NCBI RefSeq assembly: GCF_003253735.1
Contig: NZ_QKYW01000001.1
Coordinates: 992,001 to 1,056,000 of the forward strand
DNA: 64,000 bases
Reading direction: 5' to 3'
Source of the DNA: Pseudomonas sp. URMO17WK12:I2
GTDB lineage: Bacteria; Pseudomonadota; Gammaproteobacteria; Pseudomonadales; Pseudomonadaceae
Shown: positions 47,802 to 59,900 of the stretch, piece after piece
Position numbering within the stretch: position 1 is the first letter of the stretch
Layout of the letters: every line of letters starts with the position of its first letter
Made by a program: the position numbers and the translations under genes
The notes under the pieces: generated by a model
What the model saw: only the letters and a program-made list of their open reading frames with translations
Databases searched by the model: none
What the model was told of the DNA's origin: nothing

Positions 47802-49802
47802 TCAGGCGTCGAGCAGTTCTTCGGCGGTGCCGACGATGTTCTCGACGGTAAAGCCGAAATGCTCGAACAGCTCGCCGGCAGGCGCCGACTCACCGTAGGT
47901 TTCCATGCCGATCACACGGCCTTCGAGGCCCACGTACTTGTACCAGAAGTCGGCATGGGCGGCTTCGATGGCGATCCGCGCAGTGACCTGCAGCGGCAGC
48001 ACCGACTGTTTGTAGCCGGCGTCCTGCTGGTCGAAGACGTTGGTCGACGGCATCGACACCACACGCACCTTGCGGCCCTGCTCGCTCAGCTTGTCGGCCG
48101 CCTGGATGGCCAGGCCGACCTCGGAACCGGTGGAGATGAGGATCAGCTCCGGCTCGCCGGCGCAGTCCTTGAGCACATAACCACCGCGGGCGATGGACGA
48201 CTCGGTCTCGTGGTCACGCAGGTTATGCGGCAGGTTCTGACGCGAGAAGATCAGCGCGCTCGGGCCGTCCTTGCGCTCGACCGAATGCTTCCAGGCTACC
48301 GCGGCTTCGACGGTATCCGCCGGGCGCCAGGTATCCAGGTTCGGCGTGGTACGCAGGCTGGTCAGTTGCTCGACCGGCTGGTGTGTCGGGCCGTCTTCAC
48401 CCAGGCCGATGGAGTCGTGGGTGAACACGTAGAGCACACGCAGCTTCATCAGCGCCGACATACGCACCGCGTTGCGGGCGTATTCCATGAACATCAGGAA
48501 GGTCGCACCGTAAGGCACCAGGCCGCCGTGCAGGGCAACGCCGTTCATGATCGCGCTCATGCCGAACTCGCGCACGCCGTAATACATGTAGTTGCCCGAG
48601 GCATCCTCGGCGACCACCGGCTTGCAGCCCTTCCACAGGGTCAGATTGGAACCGGCCAGGTCAGCCGAGCCACCGAGCAGTTCCGGCAGCAGCGGGCCGA
48701 AGGCGTTCAGGCAGTTCTGGCTGGCCTTGCGGCTGGCGATGGCTTCACCCTTCTCGGCGACGGCGCGGATGAACTCGCTGGCCTTGGCGGAGAAGTCGGC
48801 AGGCAATTCGCCGGCCATGCGGCGGATGAATTCGTTGGCCAGCTCCGGGTAGGCGGCGGAATAGGCGGCAAAGCGCTGATCCCACTCGGCTTCGGCAGCC
48901 AGACCGGCTTCCTTGGCATCCCACTCGGCATAGATGTCGGCCGGAACTTCGAACGGCGCGTGGTTCCAGTTCAGGGCCGCGCGGGTCAGGGCGATTTCGT
49001 CATGGCCCAGGGCCGCGCCGTGGGACTCTTCCTTGCCCTGCTTGTTCGGCGAACCGAAGCCGATGATGGTCTTGCAGCAGATCAGCGTCGGACGGTCGCT
49101 GGATTTGCGCGCGGTGTCGATGGCCATCTTGATTTCTTCGGCATCGTGGCCGTCGACATTGCGAATCACCTGCCAGCCGTAGGCTTCGAAGCGCGCCGGG
49201 GTGTCGTCGGTGAACCAGCCGTGCACTTCGCCATCGATGGAGATGCCGTTGTCGTCGTAGAAGGCGATCAGTTTGCCCAGGCCCAGGGTGCCGGCCAGGG
49301 AGCAGACTTCATGGCTGATGCCTTCCATCATGCAACCGTCGCCCAGGAAGGCGTAGGTGTAATGGTCGACGATGGCGTGGCCGTCGCGGTTGAATTGCGC
49401 CGCCATGATTTTCTCCGCCAGGGCGAAGCCCACGGCATTGGCGATGCCCTGGCCGAGCGGGCCAGTGGTGGTCTCGACGCCTGGTGCGTAGCCGTACTCC
49501 GGGTGGCCCGGGGTCTTGCTGTGCAGCTGACGGAAGTTCTTCAGGTCGTCGATGGACAGGTCGTAACCGGTCAGGTGCAGCAACGAATAGATCAGCATCG
49601 AACCATGGCCGTTGGACAGCACGAAGCGGTCACGGTCGGCGAACTTCGGGTTGGCCGGGTTGTGCTTCAGGTAGTCACGCCACAGTACTTCGGCGATGTC
49701 CGCCATGCCCATGGGGGCACCGGGGTGGCCGCTGTTGGCTTTTTGCACAGCATCCATGCTGAGGGCACGAATGGCATTGGCACGCTCACGACGGCTGGGC
49801 AT
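47802..49802 (-). CDS. tktA: Transketolase
   Basis: Thiamine-diphosphate enzyme of the pentose phosphate pathway, 666 residues. The TPP motif is [33 protein letters not shown] spread over about residues 155-190; substrate histidines are in [10 protein letters not shown] and [10 protein letters not shown]. It has the expected pyrimidine-binding and C-terminal domains. AGGAG lies seven bases before ATG 49802. Its product erythrose 4-phosphate is the substrate of the adjacent epd. Confidence 0.96.
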   Translation of the reverse strand: MPSRRERANAIRALSMDAVQKANSGHPGAPMGMADIAEVLWRDYLKHNPANPKFADRDRFVLSNGHGSMLIYSLLHLTGYDLSIDDLKNFRQLHSKTPGHPEYGYAPGVETTTGPLGQGIANAVGFALAEKIMAAQFNRDGHAIVDHYTYAFLGDGCMMEGISHEVCSLAGTLGLGKLIAFYDDNGISIDGEVHGWFTDDTPARFEAYGWQVIRNVDGHDAEEIKMAIDTARKSSDRPTLICCKTIIGFGSPNKQGKEESHGAALGHDEIALTRAALNWNHAPFEVPADIYAEWDAKEAGLAAEAEWDQRFAAYSAAYPELANEFIRRMAGELPADFSAKASEFIRAVAEKGEAIASRKASQNCLNAFGPLLPELLGGSADLAGSNLTLWKGCKPVVAEDASGNYMYYGVREFGMSAIMNGVALHGGLVPYGATFLMFMEYARNAVRMSALMKLRVLYVFTHDSIGLGEDGPTHQPVEQLTSLRTTPNLDTWRPADTVEAAVAWKHSVERKDGPSALIFSRQNLPHNLRDHETESSIARGGYVLKDCAGEPELILISTGSEVGLAIQAADKLSEQGRKVRVVSMPSTNVFDQQDAGYKQSVLPLQVTARIAIEAAHADFWYKYVGLEGRVIGMETYGESAPAGELFEHFGFTVENIVGTAEELLDA

Positions 49803-49976
49803 CGCTAATCTCCTGCGGGTGGCTGCCTTGGAGGCAGCAGGGGTCGAAAAAGGCGACCATTTTCGCCCAGCGAGCACCGCCGGGGCAATGACAGATGGTC
49901 CGTCTGCGGAATATTGCAGCGCTTTTTATCCTCGACAGCGCCTGTGATCAGCAAAAACCCACGAAGAAAAACCTCG

Positions 49977-50008
49977 ACCGCAATATCAAAACTTTTTGAT
50001 ATTGCGGT
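49977..50008. promoter_or_regulatory. Palindromic operator before the ArsR-methyltransferase/metK operon
   Basis: Two 15-base arms (ACCGCAATATCAAAA and its complement) with a two-base centre, 35 bases before the regulator start and just upstream of its -35. The core ATATCAAA / TTTGATAT is of the type I recall for SahR, the ArsR-family regulator of methionine and SAH metabolism in Proteobacteria. Confidence 0.8.
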
Positions 50009-50036
50009 TGCTGGCTGAAAAATGACCGACTAGACT
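50008..50036 (+). promoter_or_regulatory. Candidate promoter of the regulator-metK operon
   Basis: TTGCTG (50008-50013) and TAGACT (50031-50036) with a 17-base spacer. It abuts the palindrome, so repressor binding would block polymerase. Confidence 0.45.
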
Positions 50037-50043
50037 GCGCCCC

Positions 50044-51072
50044 ATGACCCAACGCGCACCTGCACTCGACTTCGAGCCCACCGACCTGCTGTCCGCCCTG
50101 TGCAAGGCCGCGGGCGATGGTTTGCGCCTGAACGTTCTGCGCGCCCTGAGCAATGATTCGTTCGGCGTGCTGGAACTGGCGCAGATCTTCGCCATCGGCC
50201 AGTCCGGGATGAGCCATCACCTCAAGGTACTGGCCCAGGCCGGCCTGGTGGCAACGCGCCGCGAAGGCAATGCGATCTTCTACCGCCGCGCCCTGGCCCA
50301 TACAGAAAGTGCCGGCGGCACCCTGCATGCCGCGCTGCTGCAGGAAGTCGACAGCCTGCTGCTGCCCGCCGAGGTGCGCCAGCGTATCGCCCAGGTACAC
50401 CAGCAGCGGGCCGCCGCCAGCCGCGACTTCTTCGCCCGCAGCGCCGAGCGTTTCCAGGCCCAGCAGGACCTGATCGCCGGCCTGCCGCAGTACCGCGACA
50501 GCGTGGTGGCCCTGCTCGACTCGCTGGATTTGCCGGCGCACGCCAGCGCGCTGGAAATCGGCCCTGGTGACGGTGGCTTCCTGCCGGAGCTGGCACGCCG
50601 CTTCGCCAGGGTGACCGCCCTGGACAACAGCGAGGCGATGCTCGAACTCGCCCGCCAGCGCTGCCAGCAGGAGGGCCTGGACAATGTGCAACTGCACCTG
50701 GCCGATGCGCTCCAGGACGCCTACCCGGGCGCCGACTGCGTGGTGCTGAACATGGTGCTGCATCACTTCGCCGCACCGGCCCAGGCCCTACGCAAGCTGG
50801 CCGAACAAGTGAACCCGGGCGGCAGCCTGCTGATCACTGAACTGTGCAGCCATGACCAGAGCTGGGCCCGCGACACCTGCGGCGATCTCTGGCTAGGCTT
50901 CGAACAGGATGATCTTGCCCATTGGGCAATTGCCGCAGGCCTGACCCCGGGTGAAAGCCTGTATGTCGGCCTGCGCAATGGTTTTCAAATTCAGGTGCGG
51001 CATTTCCAGCGCACCCTTCCACTCACGCACGTGGCCGAGAGGCCCCCACTCGCCAGGACAATCGATAGATGA
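50044..51072 (+). CDS. ArsR-family regulator fused to an S-adenosylmethionine-binding methyltransferase-like domain (SahR-like)
   Basis: A 342-residue fusion. Residues 10-90 form an ArsR winged helix ([35 protein letters not shown]); 150-310 form a class I methyltransferase fold with SAM motif [16 protein letters not shown] (169-184) and [17 protein letters not shown]. It has no metal-binding ELCVC box of arsenic sensors, so the ligand is probably SAM or SAH (inference, supported by metK directly downstream). The start overlaps nothing and the stop overlaps metK by ATGA, so regulator and target are coupled. Confidence 0.88.
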   Translation: MTQRAPALDFEPTDLLSALCKAAGDGLRLNVLRALSNDSFGVLELAQIFAIGQSGMSHHLKVLAQAGLVATRREGNAIFYRRALAHTESAGGTLHAALLQEVDSLLLPAEVRQRIAQVHQQRAAASRDFFARSAERFQAQQDLIAGLPQYRDSVVALLDSLDLPAHASALEIGPGDGGFLPELARRFARVTALDNSEAMLELARQRCQQEGLDNVQLHLADALQDAYPGADCVVLNMVLHHFAAPAQALRKLAEQVNPGGSLLITELCSHDQSWARDTCGDLWLGFEQDDLAHWAIAAGLTPGESLYVGLRNGFQIQVRHFQRTLPLTHVAERPPLARTIDR

Positions 51073-52259
51073 GCGAATACTCCCTGTTTACCTCCGAGTC
51101 CGTGTCCGAAGGGCACCCGGACAAGATCGCCGACCAGATTTCCGATGCCGTACTCGACGCCATCATCACCCAGGACAAGCATGCACGGGTGGCCGTGGAA
51201 ACCCTGGTCAAGACCGGCGTGGCGATCATCGCCGGCGAAGTGACCACCAGCGCCTGGGTCGACCTCGAGCAGATCGTCCGCGACGTGATCTGCAACATCG
51301 GCTACACCAGCTCCGACGTCGGCTTCGACGGCGCCACCTGCGGCGTGATGAACATCATTGGCAAGCAATCCCCGGACATCAACCAGGGTGTCGACCGTGC
51401 CAAGCCGGAAGACCAGGGCGCTGGCGACCAGGGCCTGATGTTCGGCTACGCCAGCAATGAAACCGACGTACTTATGCCGGCGCCGATCCGCTTCTCCCAC
51501 GCACTGGTCGAGCGCCAGGCCGAGGCCCGCAAGTCCGGCCTGCTGCCGTGGCTGCGCCCGGATGCGAAATCCCAGGTCACCTGCCGTTACGAGAATGGCA
51601 AGGTGGTCGGCATCGACGCAGTCGTGCTGTCCACCCAGCACAACCCGGAAGTCAGCCTCAAAGACCTGCGTGAAGCGGTGATGGAGCTGGTGATCAAGCA
51701 CAGCCTGCCCGCCGAGCTGCTGCACAAGGAAACCCAGTACCACATCAACCCGACCGGCAACTTCGTGATCGGCGGCCCGGTGGGCGACTGCGGCCTGACC
51801 GGCCGCAAGATCATCGTCGACAGCTACGGCGGCATGGCCCGCCATGGCGGCGGCGCGTTCTCCGGCAAGGACCCATCCAAGGTCGACCGTTCGGCAGCCT
51901 ACGCCGGCCGCTACGTGGCCAAGAACATCGTCGCCGCCGGGCTGGCCGAGCGCTGCGAGATCCAGGTGTCCTACGCCATCGGCGTGGCCCAGCCGACCTC
52001 GATCTCGATCAACACCTTCGGTACCAACAAGGTGGCGGACGAGACCATCATCAAACTGGTGCGCGAAGTGTTCGACCTGCGTCCGTACGCCATCACCAAG
52101 ATGCTCGACCTGCTGCACCCGATGTACCAGCCGACCGCCGCCTACGGCCACTTCGGCCGCGAGCCGCAGCAACTGACCGTCGGCGAAGACAGCTTCACCA
52201 GCTTCACCTGGGAAAAGACCGACAAGGCCGCCGACCTGCGCGCCGCTGCCGGCCTGTAA
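51069..52259 (+). CDS. metK: S-adenosylmethionine synthase MetK
   Basis: Makes SAM from methionine and ATP. The 396-residue tetrameric enzyme begins [17 protein letters not shown] and has the methionine/ATP site [12 protein letters not shown], the P-loop-like [19 protein letters not shown] and the C-terminal GHFGRE. It is translationally coupled to the ArsR-methyltransferase regulator, giving a feedback unit. A strong terminator follows. Confidence 0.97.
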   Translation: MSEYSLFTSESVSEGHPDKIADQISDAVLDAIITQDKHARVAVETLVKTGVAIIAGEVTTSAWVDLEQIVRDVICNIGYTSSDVGFDGATCGVMNIIGKQSPDINQGVDRAKPEDQGAGDQGLMFGYASNETDVLMPAPIRFSHALVERQAEARKSGLLPWLRPDAKSQVTCRYENGKVVGIDAVVLSTQHNPEVSLKDLREAVMELVIKHSLPAELLHKETQYHINPTGNFVIGGPVGDCGLTGRKIIVDSYGGMARHGGGAFSGKDPSKVDRSAAYAGRYVAKNIVAAGLAERCEIQVSYAIGVAQPTSISINTFGTNKVADETIIKLVREVFDLRPYAITKMLDLLHPMYQPTAAYGHFGREPQQLTVGEDSFTSFTWEKTDKAADLRAAAGL

Positions 52260-52313
52260 ATCCAGGGCAATTCATCGGGGTAGCTCTTCTGAGCCGCCTC
52301 GGCGACAGATGCA

Positions 52314-52352
52314 AAAAAGCCTCCGTGGGCGTCGAACTCACGGAGGCTTTTT
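52314..52352. terminator. Terminator after metK
   Basis: Fourteen-base stem AAAAAGCCTCCGTG / CACGGAGGCTTTTT with an 11-base loop, ending with Ts for metK and with Ts for the convergent small secreted-protein gene. Confidence 0.9.
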
Positions 52353-52377
52353 CATACCCGCAAAGCGGGCCGCACGA

Positions 52378-52704
52378 TCACTTGCCGAACAACGAACCCA
52401 GACCTTTCAGGGTCTCGGCAGCAGCGGCAATGTTCTCGGCCTTGCTGTCGCCCTGAGTTTGCGCAACGCTCTCGCTGGAAGAGGCCGCGTTGGCACCGAG
52501 CTGGTCACAGCCGCCCTCGACCTGCGCAATGGCATCATCAGCCTGTTTGTTGCCGAGCAGGCCAGCCAGCTGTTTGACCTGGGCAATTTTCTCGGCGTTG
52601 GCCGACATCTTCTGCTGGCACTTGAGCTGATTGTCTCCAGCTGCATGGGCGAAAGAACTGGCGGCAACCAGGGCGGCGGAGCACAACAGGATTGAAATAC
52701 GCAT
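52378..52704 (-). CDS. Small secreted protein of unknown function
   Basis: A 108-residue protein with a signal peptide ending SSFAHA. The 86-residue mature part has two cysteines (LKCQQKM, GGCDQLG) that could form a disulfide and is Ala/Gln-rich helical. I do not recognise a family. It converges with metK. A small palindrome surrounds its ribosome site (52709-52724). Confidence 0.8.
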   Translation of the reverse strand: MRISILLCSAALVAASSFAHAAGDNQLKCQQKMSANAEKIAQVKQLAGLLGNKQADDAIAQVEGGCDQLGANAASSSESVAQTQGDSKAENIAAAAETLKGLGSLFGK

Positions 52705-52708
52705 GAGA

Positions 52709-52724
52709 CTCTAGACCTCTAGAG
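52709..52724 (-). promoter_or_regulatory. Palindrome covering the ribosome site of the small secreted protein
   Basis: CTCTAG-ACCT-CTAGAG. On the minus strand the AGAGG of the likely ribosome site is in the loop and stem, 11 bases before the start. It may modulate translation. Confidence 0.4.
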
Positions 52725-52866
52725 ATGAGGCCCGGCTGTAGACCCCGCCGCCGGGCAAATCCGTTTGGTGTGCGGGGCGCTGACTTTAGCATCGGACATT
52801 TACGGTAACAAAGCTCCGCGCGAAGGAAATGCCGGCCAGCTCCCACTTTTCTCAGGCCAGCACTAG

Positions 52867-55016
<2,150 letters not shown>

Positions 55017-55067
55017 CGCACTTCCCTAGCAAAACCGCTAATACCAGCGCACTGGCCAAGCGGCATA

Positions 55068-55457
55068 TCAGTCCTTGAATTGATCCTTGATATAGGTGAT
55101 CTCGGTTTTGCCGTGCGGCGCCGGCTGACCATCCTCGCCAAGGTTGACGAACACCAGTTTGTCGATGGTCAGGATGCTCTTGCGGGTGATCTTGTTGCGC
55201 ACTTCGCAGCGCAGGGTGATCGAGGTGCGGCCAAAGTCCGTGGCGGTAATGCCCAGCTCGATGATGTCGCTCTGCCGAGCCGAGGCGACGAAGTTGATCT
55301 CCGAAATCAGCTTGGTCACCACGCGCTGGCTGCCAAGCTGGATGATGGCGTAGATCGCGGCTTCTTCATCGATCCATTTCAGCAGGCTGCCACCGAACAG
55401 GGTGCCGTTGGGGTTGAGGTCTTCGGGCTTTACCCACTTGCGTGTGTGGAAGTTCAT
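55068..55457 (-). CDS. Acyl-CoA thioesterase YciA-like
   Basis: A 129-residue hotdog-fold thioesterase with the motif NPNGTLFGGSLLKWIDEEAA (catalytic Asp/Glu helix), followed by the VASARQSDIIELGITATDFG sheet. AAGGAG precedes ATG 55457. It lies 50 bases beyond the cytochrome gene and is divergent from the ahcY leader. Confidence 0.88.
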   Translation of the reverse strand: MNFHTRKWVKPEDLNPNGTLFGGSLLKWIDEEAAIYAIIQLGSQRVVTKLISEINFVASARQSDIIELGITATDFGRTSITLRCEVRNKITRKSILTIDKLVFVNLGEDGQPAPHGKTEITYIKDQFKD

Positions 55458-55597
55458 ACGCACTCCTTGTTCATCGCTATCGTTCGCCAACCATGATCGC
55501 AAAGCCCGGCAGCGCTTGTCGCGGCCGCATTTTCAATAGGGCCGATAAAGCCAGGCATTGAACACCTGCAAATAGCCGACAAGCGCGACGGAAAACC

Positions 55598-55626
55598 TTG
55601 GGCTCGCCCGCCGGCACGGCTATAAT
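55598..55626 (+). promoter_or_regulatory. Promoter of the SAH riboswitch-ahcY-metF operon
   Basis: Perfect -10 TATAAT (55621-55626) and TTGGGC (55598-55603) with a 17-base spacer. The start should be at about 55632, some 40 bases before the riboswitch. Confidence 0.7.
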
Positions 55627-55673
55627 CGACAGGTTTCCACACGCTCGGCACTGCCTGAGCGTTCCCGCCACCT

Positions 55674-55823
55674 GTCCGAGGGGCGCTGCAGCAACCTGAA
55701 AGATCTGTTTCGAATCCCAAGCCCCGCATTCCAGCAATGCTTCGCGGCAGATTCGAATCAGCCTTCCAGGCTGTCAGGCTCGGATGGGGCGTTACCCAAA
55801 ACGCATCAACGGCGCCCAATCGG
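55674..55823 (+). promoter_or_regulatory. S-adenosylhomocysteine (SAH) riboswitch
   Basis: The class consensus is visible: CCGAG-GGGCGCTGCAGCAACC (55676-55695), CAGGCTCGG (55775-55783) and CAACGGCGCCC (55807-55817). TCCGAG pairs with CTCGGA (P1) and GGGCGC (55681-55686) with GCGCCC (55812-55817); P4 is GCGTT/AACGC (55789-55804). P2 is unusually long, with TTCGAATC / GATTCGAA. The class binds SAH and switches on ahcY-type genes. A stem GTGAAAAC / GTTTTCAC (55830-55875) after it may be the expression platform. Confidence 0.88.
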
Positions 55824-55912
55824 ACTGCGTGAAAACGTAGCGCGCCATGGTCATCGGCCTGGCACCGGTTTTCACCTATCTGATCACTGATCAACGATTG
55901 GAGAGCTTTTGC

Positions 55913-57307
55913 ATGAGCGCTGCTTTTAACGACTTCAAAGTCGCCGATATTTCCCTGGCCGATTGGGGCCGCAAAGAACTGATCATCGCCGAATCCGAAA
56001 TGCCGGCACTGATGGGCCTGCGTCGCAAGTACGCCGCCAGCCAGCCGCTGAAAGGCGCGAAGATCCTCGGTTGCATCCACATGACCATCCAGACCGGCGT
56101 GCTCATCGAGACGCTGACCGCACTGGGCGCCGAAGTGCGCTGGTCGTCGTGCAACATCTTCTCGACTCAGGATCAGGCCGCTGCCGCCATCGCCGCTGCT
56201 GGTATTCCGGTGTTTGCCTGGAAAGGCGAGACCGAAGCCGAGTACGAGTGGTGCATCGAGCAGACCATCCTCAAGGATGGCAAGCCGTGGGACGCCAACA
56301 TGGTGCTCGACGACGGCGGCGACCTGACCCAGATCCTGCATGACAAGTACCCGCAAGTGCTGGAAAACGTCCACGGCGTGACCGAGGAAACCACCACGGG
56401 CGTGCACCGCCTGCTCGACATGCTCAAGGCCGGCACCCTGAAGATCCCGGCGATCAACGTCAACGACGCGGTCACCAAGAGCAAGAACGACAACAAGTAC
56501 GGCTGCCGTCACAGCCTCAACGATGCCATCAAGCGTGGCACCGACCACCTGCTGTCGGGCAAGCAGGCGCTGGTCATCGGCTACGGCGACGTGGGCAAGG
56601 GCTCGGCGGCTTCGCTGCGCCAGGAAGGCATGATCGTCAAGGTTTCCGAAATCGATCCGATCTGCGCCATGCAGGCCTGCATGGACGGCTACGAGCTGGT
56701 TTCGCCGTACATCGACGGCCGCAATGACGGCACCGACGCCTGCATCGACAAGGCCCTGCTGGGCAAGATCGACCTGATCGTCACCACCACCGGCAACGCC
56801 AACGTCTGTGACGCGGGCATGCTCAAGGCGCTGAAAGCCCGCGCCGTGGTCTGCAACATCGGTCACTTCGACAACGAAATCGACACCGCTTTCATGCGCA
56901 AGAACTGGGCCTGGGAAGAGGTCAAACCGCAGGTGCACAAGATCCACCGCACCGGCGCTGGCCAGTTCGACCCGCGCAACGACGACTACCTGATCCTGCT
57001 GGCCGAAGGCCGCCTGGTGAACCTGGGCAACGCCACCGGTCACCCGAGCCGCATCATGGACGGCTCCTTCGCCAACCAGGTGCTGGCGCAGATCTTCCTG
57101 TTCGAGCAGAAGTTCGCCACCCTCTCCGCCGAGAAAAAGGCCGAGCGCCTGACCGTCGAAGTGCTGCCGAAGAAGCTGGACGAAGAAGTCGCCCTGGAAA
57201 TGGTGAAAGGCTTTGGTGGCGTGGTCACTCAGCTGACCAAACCGCAGGCCGATTACATCGGTGTTCCGGTCGAAGGCCCGTTCAAGCCGGACAGCTACCG
57301 CTACTGA
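55913..57307 (+). CDS. ahcY: Adenosylhomocysteinase (SAH hydrolase)
   Basis: Hydrolyses SAH, the by-product of methylation, to homocysteine and adenosine. The 464-residue NAD-containing tetramer has the NAD-binding [12 protein letters not shown] and the C-terminal [20 protein letters not shown]. Catalytic residues lie in [16 protein letters not shown] and [20 protein letters not shown]. The start at 55913 ([10 protein letters not shown]) has GGAG nine bases upstream; the longer GTG reading from 55847 overlaps the riboswitch platform. It is controlled by the SAH riboswitch and followed by metF. Confidence 0.97.
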   Translation: MSAAFNDFKVADISLADWGRKELIIAESEMPALMGLRRKYAASQPLKGAKILGCIHMTIQTGVLIETLTALGAEVRWSSCNIFSTQDQAAAAIAAAGIPVFAWKGETEAEYEWCIEQTILKDGKPWDANMVLDDGGDLTQILHDKYPQVLENVHGVTEETTTGVHRLLDMLKAGTLKIPAINVNDAVTKSKNDNKYGCRHSLNDAIKRGTDHLLSGKQALVIGYGDVGKGSAASLRQEGMIVKVSEIDPICAMQACMDGYELVSPYIDGRNDGTDACIDKALLGKIDLIVTTTGNANVCDAGMLKALKARAVVCNIGHFDNEIDTAFMRKNWAWEEVKPQVHKIHRTGAGQFDPRNDDYLILLAEGRLVNLGNATGHPSRIMDGSFANQVLAQIFLFEQKFATLSAEKKAERLTVEVLPKKLDEEVALEMVKGFGGVVTQLTKPQADYIGVPVEGPFKPDSYRY

Positions 57308-57315
57308 TTGGGTAG

Positions 57316-57348
57316 TGCACACCGCAGGCGCCCAGCCTGCGGTGTGCA
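57316..57348 (+). other. Hairpin between ahcY and metF
   Basis: Perfect 14-base stem TGCACACCGCAGGC / GCCTGCGGTGTGCA with a five-base loop in a 57-base gap. No T tract follows, so it may stabilise ahcY mRNA or give partial read-through. Confidence 0.6.
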
Positions 57349-57364
57349 GCCTCAAGGAACTCTC

Positions 57365-58207
57365 ATGTCTCAGAAACGTGCAAACGTCAGTTTCGAGTTC
57401 TTCCCGACGAAGACCGATGCCGGCCACGAAAAACTGCTGAATACCGCGCGAGAGCTGGCCGGCTACAACCCGGACTTCTTCTCCTGCACCTATGGCGCCG
57501 GCGGCTCCACCCGCGACCGCACCCTCAATACCGTGCTGCAGCTCGATGGTGAAGTGAAGGTGCCGACCGCGCCACACCTGTCGTGCGTGGGCGACAGCAA
57601 GGCCGAGCTGATCGAGCTGCTCAACCTGTACAAGAGCAAGGGCATCAACCGTATCGTCGCCCTGCGTGGCGACCTGCCGTCAGGCATGGGCATGTCCAGC
57701 GGTGAGCTGCGCCATGCCAATGACCTGGTCGAGCTGATCCGCCAGGAAACCGGTGATCATTTCCACATCGAAGTTGCTGCCTACCCGGAGATGCATCCGC
57801 AGGCGCGCAATTTCGAAGACGATATCGCCAACTTCGTTCGCAAGGCCAAGGCCGGCGCGAACAGTGCAATAACCCAGTATTTCTTCAATCCCGACTGCTA
57901 CTTCTACTTCGTCGAGCGCGTACGCAGGATGGGCGTCGATATTCCGGTGATCCCGGGCATCATGCCGATCACCAACTACAGCAAGCTGGCGCGCTTCTCC
58001 GATGCCTGCGGCGCCGAGCTGCCTCGCTGGGTACGCAAGCAGCTGGAAGCCTACGGCGACGACACCCAGAGCATCCAGCGCTTCGGCGAAGAGATGATCA
58101 CCGCCATGTGCGAACGCCTGATCGAAGGCGGCGCACCCAGCCTGCACTTCTACACCCTCAACCAGGCAGCCCCAAGCCTGGCGGTGTGGAAAAACCTGCA
58201 AGGCTGA
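57365..58207 (+). CDS. metF: Methylenetetrahydrofolate reductase MetF
   Basis: Makes 5-methyl-THF, the methyl donor for homocysteine remethylation, and so completes the SAM cycle with ahcY. The 280-residue flavoenzyme has VSFEFFPTKTDAG (active-site Glu), ALRGDLPSGMG and the FAD-binding IPVIPGIMPITNYSKLARF. AAGGA lies five bases before ATG 57365. Both genes are one operon under the SAH riboswitch. Confidence 0.95.
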   Translation: MSQKRANVSFEFFPTKTDAGHEKLLNTARELAGYNPDFFSCTYGAGGSTRDRTLNTVLQLDGEVKVPTAPHLSCVGDSKAELIELLNLYKSKGINRIVALRGDLPSGMGMSSGELRHANDLVELIRQETGDHFHIEVAAYPEMHPQARNFEDDIANFVRKAKAGANSAITQYFFNPDCYFYFVERVRRMGVDIPVIPGIMPITNYSKLARFSDACGAELPRWVRKQLEAYGDDTQSIQRFGEEMITAMCERLIEGGAPSLHFYTLNQAAPSLAVWKNLQG

Positions 58208-58214
58208 TTGCCAG

Positions 58215-58264
58215 GGGTCTGCTGCCATTTCACTCACGGCTTGCGATGAAATGACAACAGACCC
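58215..58264. repeat. GGGTCTG palindromic repeat, copy 2
   Basis: GGGTCTGCTGCCATTTCA (58215-58232) and TGAAATGACAACAGACCC (58247-58264) pair over 18 bases with two mismatches; loop 14 bases. Related to 41784-41841. It lies eight bases after the metF stop. Confidence 0.8.
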
Positions 58265-58461
58265 ACGCCGCGACAGCGAGAACTTTCGCGGCGTGTCTCT
58301 TTCCTACCTGCGTGGCCTGTTGACCGAGCCCCCTCTGCTGGTCGACAGTACAGCGCCATTGCCCGCACGCCCCACTTTGGGTCGCCTTGCCGGGACTGAA
58401 TTCTTCATCGCGCGATCAGCCAGGATCGGCTCGAGTTGTCGCGTTATCACGGGATGCCTGC

Positions 58462-59835
58462 ATGCTCACTCGTCAGAAAATCAACGCCTCGGTGTCGCCG
58501 AAAGGCAGCCTGGAAACCCTCTCCCAGCGTGAAGTCCAGCAGTTGCGCGAAACCGGCTCGGGCAGCGTGTATGCGTTGTTCCGCCAGTGCGCCCTGGCGA
58601 TTCTCAACACCGGCTCGCACAGCGACAACGCCAAGACCATCCTCGAGGCCTATCCGGACTTCGAAGTGAAGATCCACCAGCAGGATCGCGGCATTCGCCT
58701 GGAACTGATCAACGCGCCGGCCGATGCCTTCGTCGATGGCGAAATGATCGCCAGTACCCGCGAGATGCTGTTCAGCGCCCTGCGTGACATCGTCTACACG
58801 CAGAGCGAGCTGGAGAACAAACGCGTCGATGTCGACAGCTCCAGCGGCCTGACCGACTACGTGTTCCACCTGCTGCGCAACGCCCGCACCCTGCGTGCCG
58901 GCGCCGAGCCGAAGATGGTGGTGTGCTGGGGCGGCCACTCGATCAGCACCGAAGAATACAAATACACCAAGAAAGTCGGCCACGAACTGGGCCTGCGCGC
59001 CCTGGACGTGTGCACCGGCTGCGGCCCGGGCGTGATGAAGGGGCCGATGAAAGGCGCGACCATCTCCCACGCCAAGCAGCGCATCCTCGGCGCCCGTTAC
59101 CTGGGCCTGACCGAGCCGGGCATCATCGCCGCCGAGGCGCCGAACCCGATCGTCAACGAGCTGGTGATCCTGCCGGACATCGAAAAGCGCCTGGAAGCCT
59201 TCGTGCGCATCGGCCACGGCATCATCATCTTTCCGGGCGGTGCGGGTACGGCTGAAGAGTTCCTCTACCTGCTCGGCATCCTCATGCACCCGGACAACGC
59301 CGAGCTGCCCTTCCCGCTGGTGCTGACCGGGCCGAAGAGCGCCGAGCCGTACCTGCAGCAACTGCACGATTTCATCGGTGCGACCCTGGGCAGCGAGGCG
59401 CAGAAACGCTACGTGCTGATCCCCAACGACCCAGCCGAAGTGGCGCGCCACATGGCCGCCGGCATCAAGGCCGTGAAGCAGTTCCGCCGCGAGCGCAACG
59501 ACGCCTTCCACTTCAACTGGTTGCTGAAGATCGACGAGAGCTTCCAGCACCCGTTCGAGCCAACCCACGAAGCCATGGCGGGCCTCAACCTGACCCGCGA
59601 GCAGCCGGTGCACGAACTGGCGGCCAACCTGCGCCGCGCCTTCTCCGGCATCGTCGCCGGCAACGTCAAGGCCCACGGCATTCAGCTGATCGAGGAACAC
59701 GGCCCGTACGAGCTGCGCGGCGACAAGACCATCATGCAACCGCTCGACCGCCTGCTGCAGGCCTTCGTCGAGCAGCACCGCATGAAGCTGCCAGGCGGCA
59801 CTGCCTATGAGCCGTGCTACCGGGTGGTTAGCTAA
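58462..59835 (+). CDS. ppnN: Pyrimidine/purine-5'-nucleotide nucleosidase PpnN (LOG family)
   Basis: Cleaves nucleoside monophosphates to base and ribose 5-phosphate; E. coli PpnN (YgdH) is activated by (p)ppGpp. The 457-residue protein carries the LOG-like phosphoribohydrolase motif FPGGAGTAEE and GCGPGVMKGPMKGA, with N- and C-terminal regulatory domains. The start at 58462 (MLTRQKINAS) is the family N-terminus; upstream codons to 58387 look non-coding. It stands alone. Confidence 0.92.
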   Translation: MLTRQKINASVSPKGSLETLSQREVQQLRETGSGSVYALFRQCALAILNTGSHSDNAKTILEAYPDFEVKIHQQDRGIRLELINAPADAFVDGEMIASTREMLFSALRDIVYTQSELENKRVDVDSSSGLTDYVFHLLRNARTLRAGAEPKMVVCWGGHSISTEEYKYTKKVGHELGLRALDVCTGCGPGVMKGPMKGATISHAKQRILGARYLGLTEPGIIAAEAPNPIVNELVILPDIEKRLEAFVRIGHGIIIFPGGAGTAEEFLYLLGILMHPDNAELPFPLVLTGPKSAEPYLQQLHDFIGATLGSEAQKRYVLIPNDPAEVARHMAAGIKAVKQFRRERNDAFHFNWLLKIDESFQHPFEPTHEAMAGLNLTREQPVHELAANLRRAFSGIVAGNVKAHGIQLIEEHGPYELRGDKTIMQPLDRLLQAFVEQHRMKLPGGTAYEPCYRVVS

Positions 59836-59900
59836 GCGCTGACCCACGCGAGGGTTCTGTGCCCTCGCCCCACGATCACTTACCTGCCCAGGAGATCACC

